Below, piece by piece: positions 18,330-27,627 of a stretch of DNA of 64,000 nt. Numbering within the stretch: position 1 is the first letter of the stretch; every line of letters starts with the position of its first letter. The stretch is from Chitinophagaceae bacterium (GTDB lineage Bacteria > Bacteroidota > Bacteroidia > Chitinophagales > Chitinophagaceae): positions 62,001 to 126,000 of the forward strand of contig CANGIY010000006.1 in the NCBI GenBank assembly GCA_947454235.1, written 5' to 3'. Below the pieces are notes generated by a model. It worked only from the letters and a program-made list of their open reading frames with translations, did not search any database and was not told where the DNA came from. The position numbers and the translations under genes are program-made.

Positions 18330-20042
18330 ATGAAGTTCACTGTTAAGTCACTATCAATCGTGATATTGTTGTTATGCTGTGTTAAGACGCACGCTCAATG
18401 GCAGTTTGCAAAAGGCGCGACAGGTGCCGGAGGCGATGTGGGTAGCTCCATTGCCGTTGATGCCTTTGGATATGTGTATGTGGGTGGTGTATTCAAAACA
18501 CCTACACTAACTTTAGGTACAACGATCCTTACTAATGACAGTGCCGGAACATCAGATATTTTTTTGGCAAAGTACGACTCTTTGGGTAACCTTATTTGGG
18601 CAAAAAGAGAAGGCGGAAAGGGCGATGATATCGTAGCTCAGGTAGCAGTTGACGTGCAGGGACATGTTTTTGTAGCGGGCAATACCAGCGGACCATCCAT
18701 CACCTTTGGAAGCACGACTTTTACTTCAATTGGCTGCCCGAGGTATTTTCTGGCACGTTACACCACCGATGGGAGCCTGACTTGGGCTAAAAGTTACGAT
18801 ACAGCGTATAACAGCATAGGTTGCCCTGAAACCTATAGTGCTTCCGTAGTTACAGACTGGTGGGGAAATGCATACTTGGCACTTGATTTTGTAGGCACAT
18901 TCGTAGTGGGTCGCGATACTGCTACTACCAACCTATACGACAGAACAGAGTCTTTGATATTGAAGTACGATACTTCAGGTTCGGTCAGGCGCATGAGCCA
19001 TTTGTTTTCTGAACGATACACTTTTGTAAGTACCAGTTCGATAGCTATCGACGGCGACGGAAATTTGTACGGCACCGGCTCAACATCAGGCAATGAAATT
19101 TATGTACCTCCTGTTGCTGATACCGGCGGCGCCTATATATGGAAGCACTTTCTGTTTAAAATGGATACAGCAGGCAATGGTGTACATGTAATGAAAATAC
19201 TTTCTGACAACTGTTGCGATGTTATTAATTACAAGGTAGCTGTTTCGGGTGCGGGTGATTTGTACTTAGCAGGTAGTTTTGGTACTTCTATTATTTCCGA
19301 CCTTAATATAGGTAGTGTAACATTGCGCAATTATGCACGCGGCACAAGAGATCTTTTTCTAGCTCGTTATGATAGCGCATTGAATTTTAAATGGGCAAGG
19401 CAAGCAGGGGGCAACAACAACGACTACTTAAATGGTATCTGCATTACCGATAACAACAAGATATTTATAGCAGGTAGTTTCAGTAGCGATACTTTGTACT
19501 TTGGCACCAGACAATTGCTGAAAAGGGGTGGTAATTCCAATATCTTTTTTGCTGCTTACGACACTGCCGGTACATCGCTTTATGCTATGTCAGCCGATAG
19601 CACCCACGATGCCAACTGCAATGCAATTGCTACCGGAAAGGGTAATCCTATTTACCTGACAGGGGCTTATATTTCCGATTCCATTCGATTTGGCACACAT
19701 CATTTGGGAAATACTGATACTGCTTCTACCAACTATTACCTGGCGCGCTACCACGAGATAGGCACGGAAAAAGTAGAAGCAGTGAGTGCCGATTTCAGCA
19801 CCAATGTTTTTCCTAATCCTGGCAAATCAGGAGAGAGCATCACACTTTCATTTACTCAATATAAACAACTAAAACAAGTTGCTCTTCTTGATGTGCTGGG
19901 TAATACGGTATTCGAAACCACGGAATTTGGCGGTGCTCGTCTGGTGCACCTAAAACTCCCTGAACTCCCTGCCGGCATATATCTTATCAAAGCCACCACC
20001 ACCGACGGCAATGTTGCAAAAAGTTTGGTGGTGATTCGTTGA
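18330..20042 (+). CDS. SBBP-type beta-propeller secreted protein with T9SS type A sorting domain
   Basis: A 570-residue exported protein. The signal peptide MKFTVKSLSIVILLLCCVKT ends at HAQ. The body repeats the same propeller pattern as the preceding protein (DAFGYVYVGG, DVQGHVFVAGN, DGDGNLYGTG and DSLGNLIWAKREGG-type units). The C-terminus starts NVFPNPGKSGE and ends AKSLVVIR, a canonical type A T9SS sorting signal. It is probably a cell-surface or secreted binding protein. It shares architecture with its upstream neighbour but not the C-terminal sorting module. A 61-base family B repeat follows the stop codon. Confidence 0.9.
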   Translation: MKFTVKSLSIVILLLCCVKTHAQWQFAKGATGAGGDVGSSIAVDAFGYVYVGGVFKTPTLTLGTTILTNDSAGTSDIFLAKYDSLGNLIWAKREGGKGDDIVAQVAVDVQGHVFVAGNTSGPSITFGSTTFTSIGCPRYFLARYTTDGSLTWAKSYDTAYNSIGCPETYSASVVTDWWGNAYLALDFVGTFVVGRDTATTNLYDRTESLILKYDTSGSVRRMSHLFSERYTFVSTSSIAIDGDGNLYGTGSTSGNEIYVPPVADTGGAYIWKHFLFKMDTAGNGVHVMKILSDNCCDVINYKVAVSGAGDLYLAGSFGTSIISDLNIGSVTLRNYARGTRDLFLARYDSALNFKWARQAGGNNNDYLNGICITDNNKIFIAGSFSSDTLYFGTRQLLKRGGNSNIFFAAYDTAGTSLYAMSADSTHDANCNAIATGKGNPIYLTGAYISDSIRFGTHHLGNTDTASTNYYLARYHEIGTEKVEAVSADFSTNVFPNPGKSGESITLSFTQYKQLKQVALLDVLGNTVFETTEFGGARLVHLKLPELPAGIYLIKATTTDGNVAKSLVVIR

Positions 20043-20055
20043 TTTTAAGGGCATG

Positions 20056-20116
20056 AGCGCAAGTGGTTTTCGTTTGTGCTGTGCATTGTAGCGGTCTTTT
20101 TGACCGCAGCCGCAAC
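20056..20116. repeat. Interspersed hairpin repeat, family B, copy 1
   Basis: Contains the stem GCGGTC-TTTTT-GACCGC flanked by AGCGCAAGTG and GCCGCAAC. The reverse complement matches 35245-35305 over about 60 bases with roughly seven differences. Half copies (AGCGCAAGTG or AGCACAAGTG units) occur at about 17873 and 20162. Both full copies sit just downstream of genes for T9SS-sorted proteins. Confidence 0.75.
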
Positions 20117-20207
20117 GTTTATTGAATCACTTTTGGCAGAAGGAAAGAATGACTGTATTTTGAGCACAAGTGAAAAATGATTGCCTATGTGGGGTTAGTG
20201 GGGGGGA

Positions 20208-21497
20208 CTAAGTTGTACTTAAATCATCTAATAGTTTTTTTGCTTTTTTTACCAACTCAATTAAGTCTACACTATTCTCTTGTTCTAGTTCATTTGCAGG
20301 TTGAATTTTCTTTTCATCACATTTTTTCAATTCTTCTTTTGGTATACAAGTTTCAAGGAGGTCTTTTGCCTTATTTTCATCTAACCCCTTTTCGAAATAT
20401 TGGACTGCTTTTTCATATTTATTTTTTTTATCAGCTTCGATGCTTTGAATGTCTTCGGATTTTGCAAGTTCATCAAGGGTATTATAATTATTTACAAACG
20501 TCTTTTCCTGTGTTAATATGGACTTTAGTTCGTCAACTGTTTTTTCACTTTTGTTCAAATCTTTTAATTCGGATTCTATATTCTTTATCTCGTTTGTAAT
20601 TTTCATTTTCTTCTTTTCATCTGACTCATTTTCTTCTTTTCCTTTTTTGTCTTTTAACTTTTTTGATAGGATTTCGTGTATCTTATGATTGAGTAGCAGA
20701 ATGCTCGATTGAGATAAGTGTATTTCCAATAGAGCTATCCAAAAATAAGATTCTGTGTCTTTTTTATTCGGTCTCAACTCATAATTTCTTTTGTCGCCCA
20801 TATTCACAACTTTGACTGCGCTAGCATCTTCATTTAGTATATGTTTGTAAATTCCTTTTTCGTCATCAATTTGCTCGATAAGTTTTTTTAATATAGTATT
20901 AGGGTCTGAATTGAATACAGCTTCTCTTCCCTTCTCTTTTTCAAATTCTACGAAGTTTGTAAAATCCCCCCAAACTAATATGTTTGCGAAAATATGTTTA
21001 TATGTACAATTGTCAAACTGAACCCCACTTTCAGAAATAAATTTGTACTTTTTCATTAGTTTATCTATATCGTTTCTTATTTTATCCAGATTTAGTTTTG
21101 CCTCAGGTTTTTTAGCTAAAAAAGATGTTGGTAGTGCTTTGTACCTTTTCGCCTCGATAAAAGCGGGAAAGAACAGTTTTGAATCTGAGTCTTTTCTAAG
21201 CATAATTATATCAATTTCTTCACTATTATCTGAAGTCCTGTTAAATTCTCTCTCAATTACAAACCCTCTGATTTGGTTTTCTGATTTGTAATCTTTCCAC
21301 ATTCCCAATTGTATAAATTCCTGAGTTATCGCATCGCAAACTACAGGTTCGTCTGCGCGTAAAATGCCTTCTGAATTATTAATTTCCGAAAGCTTCATTT
21401 CTTCATCCATCCAACTCCAAGTCTGATATTTTAGATGAACACTTGTAATAGCTCGAGCCGCTAACTCTAAAAGTAGTTTTTTGTAATATTGTATCAT
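20208..21497 (-). CDS. PD-(D/E)XK-motif protein with long charged coiled coil
   Basis: A 429-residue protein with no family recognised by eye. The N-terminal ~120 residues contain a plausible PD-(D/E)XK core: E50 in an early helix, EIDIIML with D96, and IEAKRY with E115 and K117. Together these resemble the metal-binding site of restriction-endonuclease-like folds. Roughly the last 180 residues are extremely Lys/Glu-rich and predicted coiled coil (KKLKDKKGKEENESDEKKK and similar). It lies 45 bases downstream of a second PD-(D/E)XK protein on the same strand and is visibly more AT-rich than flanking genes, suggesting acquisition by transfer. A nuclease or defence role is an inference. Confidence 0.7.
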   Translation of the reverse strand: MIQYYKKLLLELAARAITSVHLKYQTWSWMDEEMKLSEINNSEGILRADEPVVCDAITQEFIQLGMWKDYKSENQIRGFVIEREFNRTSDNSEEIDIIMLRKDSDSKLFFPAFIEAKRYKALPTSFLAKKPEAKLNLDKIRNDIDKLMKKYKFISESGVQFDNCTYKHIFANILVWGDFTNFVEFEKEKGREAVFNSDPNTILKKLIEQIDDEKGIYKHILNEDASAVKVVNMGDKRNYELRPNKKDTESYFWIALLEIHLSQSSILLLNHKIHEILSKKLKDKKGKEENESDEKKKMKITNEIKNIESELKDLNKSEKTVDELKSILTQEKTFVNNYNTLDELAKSEDIQSIEADKKNKYEKAVQYFEKGLDENKAKDLLETCIPKEELKKCDEKKIQPANELEQENSVDLIELVKKAKKLLDDLSTT

Positions 21498-21542
21498 TAA
21501 TATGAAAATTTTGGGAGTTTTAAACGGGGATATATTTTAATC

Positions 21543-22688
21543 CTAGAGATTTCTAAGCTTACCAAAAAGGTTATTTACATATTCTAGAACAGCTTTGTCT
21601 AACAAAACTATAGAATCATATTGGTCGTAGTGGAATCTTTTACACATCATCGAGTTCGGTGAATTTGGTCTTTCAATTTCAAATTCCTCTAACTCGTTTA
21701 GTTCTTTCAAAAGCTCCTGAACTGAATTCAATCCTTTCAAGCCATCATTATCAGGGGTCCACAATCTAACGAATGCAGTTATATGGTCAATGAAGAAAAC
21801 ATCAAGTTTGTATTTATTTCCGTTCCTCGTAAAGGACCAAAAAAGAGTACCACGATTTCCATAACTCTGCAAAGCAAGGATTGATTCAAATGGTTTATAG
21901 TCATGAATTTGTTTCTGAAATTCATCCCTTCTGAATGTATCGAGATTTTGAAGCAATTGAGCAGAAGCTTTGATTCTGTCTAAATTCTCTTTGTCACTGA
22001 CGAAATTATAAAAATCCATGCTCATCTTTGTGTAGTTGCCTTTGTTATCAATGTGTTTTATTAGTTTTATATATTGATGTAAAAACGAAGAACCATCGTC
22101 TGTTGAGCTTTTAACTTTACATTTTATCAACCATCCGTTTATCAGGTCGTTTTCTTTGCCAAAATTTGCGCCGACACTCCTTGTCACCTCAAAAGATTTT
22201 CCATCAAAATTTGGTGCCTTCTTTTTCCCATCGATTGACAAATAGATAATAGCATCTACTTCATAACCATTTCCAGTACAACTTTCGTAATATCGTTTTA
22301 GCTGGTCAGGCATATCAGGCGCATCATTAATCTTGTTTTCTATTATGATGCACTTTTTAGAAACGCGATCAAAAATTCCAATATCAATACGACCCATCAC
22401 CTCCGTGTCCACCCATGAATTTTGGTAATTTGAGCAAGCAATGGAAAAACCATAGTGAGTGTTCAAAAACTCAATAAACAAATGCAGGTATAATACATTT
22501 TCATCATGATATCCGACAGGGCTAAGAATTGAAGCAAGAATTTCGCTATGAAAGTTCTCTAATTGAGTGTTGTATGAAGATACTGATGTGATATTCCAAG
22601 TATGTAGCCCATGTTTAGCTTTCACGCTGTTGTAATCATCCAATATTTTTTGTAGTTCAGGATTTTCGTAGACACCGATGCTTGACAT
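21543..22688 (-). CDS. PD-(D/E)XK nuclease superfamily protein (PDDEXK_4-like)
   Basis: A 381-residue protein. It shows the order of motifs seen in the PDDEXK_4 group: HSEILASIL (E49), then GRIDIGIFD with D102, IIENKI with E117 and K119, and DQLKRYYE with Q129 and the following Tyr pair. The metal-binding D...ExK set looks intact. The C-terminal half is unassigned. It is the promoter-proximal gene of a two-gene minus-strand cassette with another PD-(D/E)XK-motif protein. Such proteins are common in mobile or defence loci but remain mostly uncharacterised. Low GC relative to the flanking dipeptidyl peptidase gene is evident. Confidence 0.8.
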   Translation of the reverse strand: MSSIGVYENPELQKILDDYNSVKAKHGLHTWNITSVSSYNTQLENFHSEILASILSPVGYHDENVLYLHLFIEFLNTHYGFSIACSNYQNSWVDTEVMGRIDIGIFDRVSKKCIIIENKINDAPDMPDQLKRYYESCTGNGYEVDAIIYLSIDGKKKAPNFDGKSFEVTRSVGANFGKENDLINGWLIKCKVKSSTDDGSSFLHQYIKLIKHIDNKGNYTKMSMDFYNFVSDKENLDRIKASAQLLQNLDTFRRDEFQKQIHDYKPFESILALQSYGNRGTLFWSFTRNGNKYKLDVFFIDHITAFVRLWTPDNDGLKGLNSVQELLKELNELEEFEIERPNSPNSMMCKRFHYDQYDSIVLLDKAVLEYVNNLFGKLRNL

Positions 22689-22882
22689 TTGATTCTTAAG
22701 TTTTAAAAATTGGTTCTAAATTCTTGGTCTCAACACTTCAACTCTTCATGTCAAGCTTAAGTAGTAAAGGTAGAATAATTGGTAATTTTAAACAGATAAA
22801 GCTTGTATTTATTTTAATAGCACATTTGCCCCCACCACCCCACAAAAAAACACCCATGTTTAGAAAATAGGTGGTAACTGAT

Positions 22883-22890
22883 TAAGTTTG
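22883..22890 (+). promoter_or_regulatory. -7 promoter element TAAGTTTG
   Basis: Exact TAnnTTTG match 19 bases before the ATG at 22909. It overlaps the in-frame TTG at 22888, which rules that codon out as a start. Confidence 0.65.
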
Positions 22891-22908
22891 CAGCATCAAT
22901 TCAATTGT

Positions 22909-25068
22909 ATGCAATTTCGTACTTCTTTAATGTCTTTTGCGGTTGTGGCACTCCTGGCAACGGGGGCGCAGGCGCAGAAGAAAAACTTCACAATGGCTGA
23001 GGCCGTGAACGGTATGTCGTCTTCGCTTGCCGTAAAAAATCTTAAAAACATTTCATGGCAGCCGGGCAGCGATATGCTGTGGCAAAGCGAGAAAAAAGAC
23101 AGTACGGAACTGTGGAAACTGATTGATTTTGCAGGCGGCAAAATGTCGGACCCCACCTATGTGGCACAAGGCGAATACCCGGAGGGCGAAAAGTTCACAG
23201 GTATTCCGGGTATCAAATGGCTCGATGCTGAACATGCTTACGTGGTGCACGACAAAAGTGTGTTGCTGGCTACCTACAAAGACAAAAAACTCACCTGGAC
23301 AAAACTGGCAATGCTGCCCGAGAATGCAGAGAATGTAACACTCGATAAAAGCCGCAAAATCGCCTACACAGTCGATAACAACTTATGGTTGCTGGATAGA
23401 GAAAAAGGCTACGTGAACGTATCGAAAGAATCGAATAAAGATGTGGTGTGCGGTAAGGCCGTTCACCGCGACGAGTTCGGTATCGACAGGGGTATATTCT
23501 TTTCGCCAAAAGGTAGTTTGCTCGCATACTACCGCATGGACCAGTCGATGGTGAAAGACTACCCAATTGTGAAGTGGGATGCAGTGCCGGCAACCGTTGA
23601 AATGATAAAATACCCGATGGCGGGCGATGTGAGCCACGAAGTGACCCTGGTGGTTTATAACCCTTCTACCGGCAGCAAGGTAACGCTTAAAACGGGCGAG
23701 AAACACAAAGACCATTACCTCACCTGCGTTACATGGAGCCCCGATGAAAAGTACGTTTATGTGGCAATCCTCAGCCGCAATCAGGCGCACCTGATGGTAA
23801 ACCAATATGATGTGACTACAGGCGAAAAAGTGAAAACACTTTTCGAAGAAGAAAGTGCTAAGTATGTTCACCCGACGCACCCACTAACCTTCCTGCCTTG
23901 GGACAACGATAAATTCATTTGGTGGAGCGAGAAAGATGGTTACGACCACCTTTATTTGTACAGCACCGACGGCAAACAAATCAAACAATTGACCAAGGGC
24001 AACTGGGTTGTCAATGAAATAATAGGGTTTGATAATGCAGCTAAAAAAATCCTCTTCACTTCAGCAAAAGAATCAGCGCTTGAAAAGCATTCTTACTCTG
24101 TAGAAGTTGAAACGGGTAAAATTGAACGCCTGGACAAAGGCGCAGGTATGCACACCGCGTTCGCCTCAGAAGATGGTAAGTTCATTTACGATGCTTACAA
24201 TGGCAAGGGCACACCAAGGAAAATAGTTGTTAGATCAACCGATGGTGCGATGAATGCTGAGTTGCTGAAAGCAACCGACCCATTGAGCGATTATGACCGC
24301 CCTGAGATTAGAGATATCACATTGAAAGCCGCTGACGGAACTACTCCGCTGTACGGCAAACTGATACTCCCTACTCATTTCGACAGCACTAAAAAGTACC
24401 CTGTTATTGTGTACTTATACAATGGACCTAATGTGCAACTCATCCATAATTCGTTCCCGGAAAGCGGCAACTTGTGGTATGAATACATGGCGCAACATGG
24501 CTACATTGTATTTACAATGGACGGTCGTGGTAGCTGGAACAGAGGTCTTGCATTTGAGCAGGCGACCTACAAAAACCTAGGCGAGAATGAAATGAACGAC
24601 CAACTCAAAGGCGTTGAATACCTCAAAAAACTACCTTACGTTGATGGCAATCGTTTAGGAGTTCATGGCTGGAGCTTCGGTGGCTTTATGACTACTTCGT
24701 TGATGCTTCGCCACCCCGGTGTATTTAAGTGCGCTGTTGCCGGCGGTCCTGTAATGGACTGGAGCATGTATGAGGTAATGTACACCGAGCGTTATATGAG
24801 CACACCGAAAGAAAACCCAACAGGCTTCGCAGCAAACAACCTGCTTACAAAAGTGAAAAATCTGAAAGGCAAACTGATGTTGATTCATGGCACCAACGAT
24901 CCTGTTGTTGTATGGCAGCACAGCATCAACTTCCTTAAAAAGAGCGTTGATGAAAATGTTCAGGTCGACTACTTTGTGTATCCGGGTTATGAACACAATG
25001 TACGTGGCAAAGACAGGGTGCACCTGATGCAGAAAATCACTGATTACTTTGACGAAAATTTGAAATAA
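22909..25068 (+). CDS. S9 family dipeptidyl peptidase (DPP IV-like)
   Basis: A 719-residue periplasmic or surface serine exopeptidase. The signal peptide MQFRTSLMSFAVVALLATGA ends at QAQ. An N-terminal eight-bladed propeller (DPPIV_N) occupies about residues 90-450. The alpha/beta-hydrolase domain has HGWSFGG with catalytic S589, HGTNDPVV with D664, and GYEHNV with H696, the triad order and spacing of S9B enzymes. It probably removes X-Pro or X-Ala dipeptides for peptide nutrition. Standalone, with its own promoter and a strong terminator shared by convergence with recA. Confidence 0.94.
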   Translation: MQFRTSLMSFAVVALLATGAQAQKKNFTMAEAVNGMSSSLAVKNLKNISWQPGSDMLWQSEKKDSTELWKLIDFAGGKMSDPTYVAQGEYPEGEKFTGIPGIKWLDAEHAYVVHDKSVLLATYKDKKLTWTKLAMLPENAENVTLDKSRKIAYTVDNNLWLLDREKGYVNVSKESNKDVVCGKAVHRDEFGIDRGIFFSPKGSLLAYYRMDQSMVKDYPIVKWDAVPATVEMIKYPMAGDVSHEVTLVVYNPSTGSKVTLKTGEKHKDHYLTCVTWSPDEKYVYVAILSRNQAHLMVNQYDVTTGEKVKTLFEEESAKYVHPTHPLTFLPWDNDKFIWWSEKDGYDHLYLYSTDGKQIKQLTKGNWVVNEIIGFDNAAKKILFTSAKESALEKHSYSVEVETGKIERLDKGAGMHTAFASEDGKFIYDAYNGKGTPRKIVVRSTDGAMNAELLKATDPLSDYDRPEIRDITLKAADGTTPLYGKLILPTHFDSTKKYPVIVYLYNGPNVQLIHNSFPESGNLWYEYMAQHGYIVFTMDGRGSWNRGLAFEQATYKNLGENEMNDQLKGVEYLKKLPYVDGNRLGVHGWSFGGFMTTSLMLRHPGVFKCAVAGGPVMDWSMYEVMYTERYMSTPKENPTGFAANNLLTKVKNLKGKLMLIHGTNDPVVVWQHSINFLKKSVDENVQVDYFVYPGYEHNVRGKDRVHLMQKITDYFDENLK

Positions 25069-25077
25069 TATTTTAGA

Positions 25078-25102
25078 AGCCCCGCTCCGGCGGGGTTTTT
25101 AA
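25078..25102 (+). terminator. Rho-independent terminator of the peptidase gene
   Basis: GCCCCGC and GCGGGG pair around a short loop followed by five T. Confidence 0.85.
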
Positions 25103-25122
25103 TTGAGGGTCATTACGGGCAT

Positions 25123-25153
25123 AAAAAAATCCTGCACGAAGCAGGATTTTTTG
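25123..25153 (-). terminator. Rho-independent terminator of recA (works in both directions)
   Basis: AAAAAATCCTGC and GCAGGATTTTTT pair around a five-base loop. It lies 20 bases past the recA stop and has A/T tracts on both sides. Confidence 0.85.
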
Positions 25154-25173
25154 TTGTATTTATAGTTATGAAA

Positions 25174-26166
25174 TTACGCTGTAACTTGTAATGCCTCGCG
25201 GATTCTACCTTCCATTTCACCTGTCAATTCAGGGTTATCGAACAGGAATTGTTTAACAGCATCGCGACCCTGACCAATTTTTGCGTCTTTGTAGCTGTAC
25301 CACGAACCGCTTTTTTGGAGAATGTTGAGCTCTATACCCATATCAATGATTTCACCCACCTTGCTGATACCTTCGCCGAAAATGATATCAAATTCAACCT
25401 GACGGAAAGGTGGTGCTACTTTATTTTTCACCACTTTAACGCGGGTGCGGTTACCGCTCGCTATATCACCATCTTTAATTTGGCTCACACGACGAATATC
25501 TAAACGCACTGAAGCGTAGAATTTCAATGCATTACCGCCCGTAGTAGTTTCAGGGTTACCGAACATAACGCCGATTTTCTCCCTCAACTGGTTGATGAAA
25601 ATACAACAGCAACCTGTACGGTTGATGGTCGCAGTCAGTTTCCTTAATGCCTGGCTCATAAGCCTTGCCTGCAAGCCCATTTTGCTTTCACCCATTTCAC
25701 CTTCAAGTTCGCCTTTAGGCACCAATGCAGCTACTGAGTCAATAACCACGACATCTACCGCACCTGAAGAAATAAGTCTGTCGGCAATTTCAAGTGCTTG
25801 CTCGCCGTAGTCGGGCTGAGAGATGATAAGGCTGTCAACGTCAACACCAAGTTTGCGCGCGTAAGCCGAATCAAAAGCATGTTCGGCATCTATTATGGCA
25901 CAGATACCGCCTTTTTTCTGCGCCTCAGCCATTGTATGGATAGCCACAGTTGTTTTACCTGAAGATTCAGGACCGAAGATTTCAATGATTCTGCCACGAG
26001 GTAACCCACCCACACCAAGAGCAACATCAAGACCCAAAGAGCCGGTGCTGATTACTTCTAAAGCTTCTTTACTTTTTTCTCCGAGCATCATTACAGAACC
26101 CTTTCCGTAATCTTTCTCGATTTTGTCCATCGCGAGCTTCAGGACTTTCAGTTTATCATCTGCCAT
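25174..26166 (-). CDS. recA: Recombinase RecA
   Basis: A 330-residue RecA that forms ATP-dependent filaments on single-stranded DNA for recombination and repair, and triggers LexA self-cleavage where present. Walker [10 protein letters not shown], Walker [19 protein letters not shown] and the L2 region with [15 protein letters not shown] are all present. The C-terminus is short and lacks the very acidic tail of the E. coli protein. The start ATG gives [23 protein letters not shown], the usual N-terminus. No inserted intein is visible. Confidence 0.98.
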   Translation of the reverse strand: MADDKLKVLKLAMDKIEKDYGKGSVMMLGEKSKEALEVISTGSLGLDVALGVGGLPRGRIIEIFGPESSGKTTVAIHTMAEAQKKGGICAIIDAEHAFDSAYARKLGVDVDSLIISQPDYGEQALEIADRLISSGAVDVVVIDSVAALVPKGELEGEMGESKMGLQARLMSQALRKLTATINRTGCCCIFINQLREKIGVMFGNPETTTGGNALKFYASVRLDIRRVSQIKDGDIASGNRTRVKVVKNKVAPPFRQVEFDIIFGEGISKVGEIIDMGIELNILQKSGSWYSYKDAKIGQGRDAVKQFLFDNPELTGEMEGRIREALQVTA

Positions 26167-26204
26167 ATATCAAGTATTTAGTTTCCTATGTCGATTTAAT
26201 CACT

Positions 26205-26232
26205 CAAAAGTAGGGGAAAAAAATGCAGCAAA
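26205..26232 (-). promoter_or_regulatory. recA promoter
   Basis: Read on the minus strand: TTTG (26229-26232), a 16-base spacer and TACTTTTG (26205-26212), matching the Bacteroidota -33/-7 pattern. The predicted start of transcription is about 30 bases before the recA ATG. Confidence 0.65.
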
Positions 26233-26396
26233 GTGTACTATTAATAGAGAAGATATCCACAAAAATCGCCCGTTTAAGGTACTTTTTCAATCTGTAACAG
26301 GCATAAATAGGGCACATAACAAAGTGGATAAGTCGCGGTTTTAAAACTTTAATGTAGCTACATCTAATTTGGGTGTTTGATGCAGGGGGCATTGTT

Positions 26397-26404
26397 TATC
26401 TTTG
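26397..26404 (+). promoter_or_regulatory. -7 promoter element TATCTTTG
   Basis: Exact TAnnTTTG match 15 bases before the ATG at 26419. It excludes the upstream in-frame ATG at 26377 as the start. Confidence 0.65.
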
Positions 26405-26418
26405 CACAAAATACTTAC

Positions 26419-27627
26419 ATGCTTCGTATAGGTCTGATCAGAGAAAGAAAAAAATTACCCGATTACAGGGTTGCCCTCACCCCAAAACAATGTGCTGCCA
26501 TCATGAAAAAATACGACAACGTAAATATTGTCGTAGAGTCGTCACCCACACGTTGTTTCTCTGATGCAGAATATGAAGCAGAAGGCATTAAAATCACCGA
26601 CGACTTAAGTCAGTGCGATGTGTTGCTGGGCATTAAAGAAGTACCTATCGACAATATTATGGAAGATAAAACTTACTTTTTCTTCTCGCACACCAAGAAA
26701 AAACAACCACACAACCAAAACCTCATGCGCGCTATGATTGCTAAGCGCATCAGGATGATAGACTACGAATGCCTCACCCACAGCGACGACCAACGTATTC
26801 TGGGTTTTGGATTCTATGCAGGTGTTGTTGGTGCTCATAATGGGTTGCTTACTTACGGCAAAAAGTTTGGTTTATACGACCTGCCGGCTGCCCACACAGT
26901 TAAAAGTTTCCAGGACCTCATTCAGGCTTACGCTTCGGTGAAGTTGCCTAATATCAAAATCATTGTAACGGGTTCGGGCAAAGTGGCTGCCGGAGTTTTA
27001 GAAGTGCTTACTCAGCTTGATATCGATTCGGTTGAGCCATCTGACTTCCTTACCCATCAGTACGAATACCCGGTGTTTACCCACCTGAAAGGACAAAGTT
27101 TATATGCTCGTAAAGACAATAACTTGTTCCATCGTGACGATTTTCATGCTAACCCTGAATCGTACAAATGTCTCTTCTCTACTTACATCAGCCAGACTGA
27201 TATGTTGATGAATGGCATTTACTGGGAAGAAAGAATCGCTCGTCTATTCGAGAAAGAATCAGTGAAAAGGCACGACTGGCGCATTAATGTTATATCTGAC
27301 ATCACTTGCGATATCGATGGTTCTGTCCCTTTGAATATGGGTGCAACTACAATTGCCGACCCTGTTTATGGAGTAAATCGTTATTCACTGGAGCAAACCC
27401 CTCCGTTCATGAACACGAAGGAAACGATAGACATTATGGCGGTCGATAACTTGCCGAACGAATTGCCTTGCGATGCTTCACAGTATTTCGGCATTCACTT
27501 CGAAAAGCACATACTGCCCGAGTTATTCAAATCGGAAAGTGACATACTGAAACGAGCTACTATTTGCGACGGAGGTAAACTCACCAAGAAATACGAATAC
27601 CTCAGCGACTACGCCGGATTAGCGTAG
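26419..27627 (+). CDS. NAD(P)-dependent dehydrogenase of the alanine/saccharopine dehydrogenase (AlaDh_PNT) fold
   Basis: A 402-residue enzyme. The N-terminus MLRIGLIRERKKLPDYRVALTPKQC resembles alanine dehydrogenase/transhydrogenase N-domains and eukaryotic-type saccharopine dehydrogenase (Lys1). The Rossmann segment IKIIVTGSGKVAAGVLEVL lies near residue 175, and INVISDITCDIDGSVP supplies conserved acidic residues. Family members oxidise amino acids such as lysine-derived saccharopine. Alanine is another candidate substrate, and the choice cannot be made from sequence alone. Its 3' end overlaps the convergent next gene by nine bases. Confidence 0.8.
   Translation: MLRIGLIRERKKLPDYRVALTPKQCAAIMKKYDNVNIVVESSPTRCFSDAEYEAEGIKITDDLSQCDVLLGIKEVPIDNIMEDKTYFFFSHTKKKQPHNQNLMRAMIAKRIRMIDYECLTHSDDQRILGFGFYAGVVGAHNGLLTYGKKFGLYDLPAAHTVKSFQDLIQAYASVKLPNIKIIVTGSGKVAAGVLEVLTQLDIDSVEPSDFLTHQYEYPVFTHLKGQSLYARKDNNLFHRDDFHANPESYKCLFSTYISQTDMLMNGIYWEERIARLFEKESVKRHDWRINVISDITCDIDGSVPLNMGATTIADPVYGVNRYSLEQTPPFMNTKETIDIMAVDNLPNELPCDASQYFGIHFEKHILPELFKSESDILKRATICDGGKLTKKYEYLSDYAGLA

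Noticed and set aside
20042-20207. Possible terminator role for the GCGGTC-TTTTT-GACCGC hairpin
   Set aside because: There is no T tract after the stem, and the element is repeated in both orientations, so it is called a repeat instead.
26249-26335. DnaA-box-like sequences (ATATCCACA, AGTGGATAA) upstream of recA
   Set aside because: Each has a mismatch, and they overlap the recA promoter region; much weaker than the cluster at 61.8-62.1 kb.
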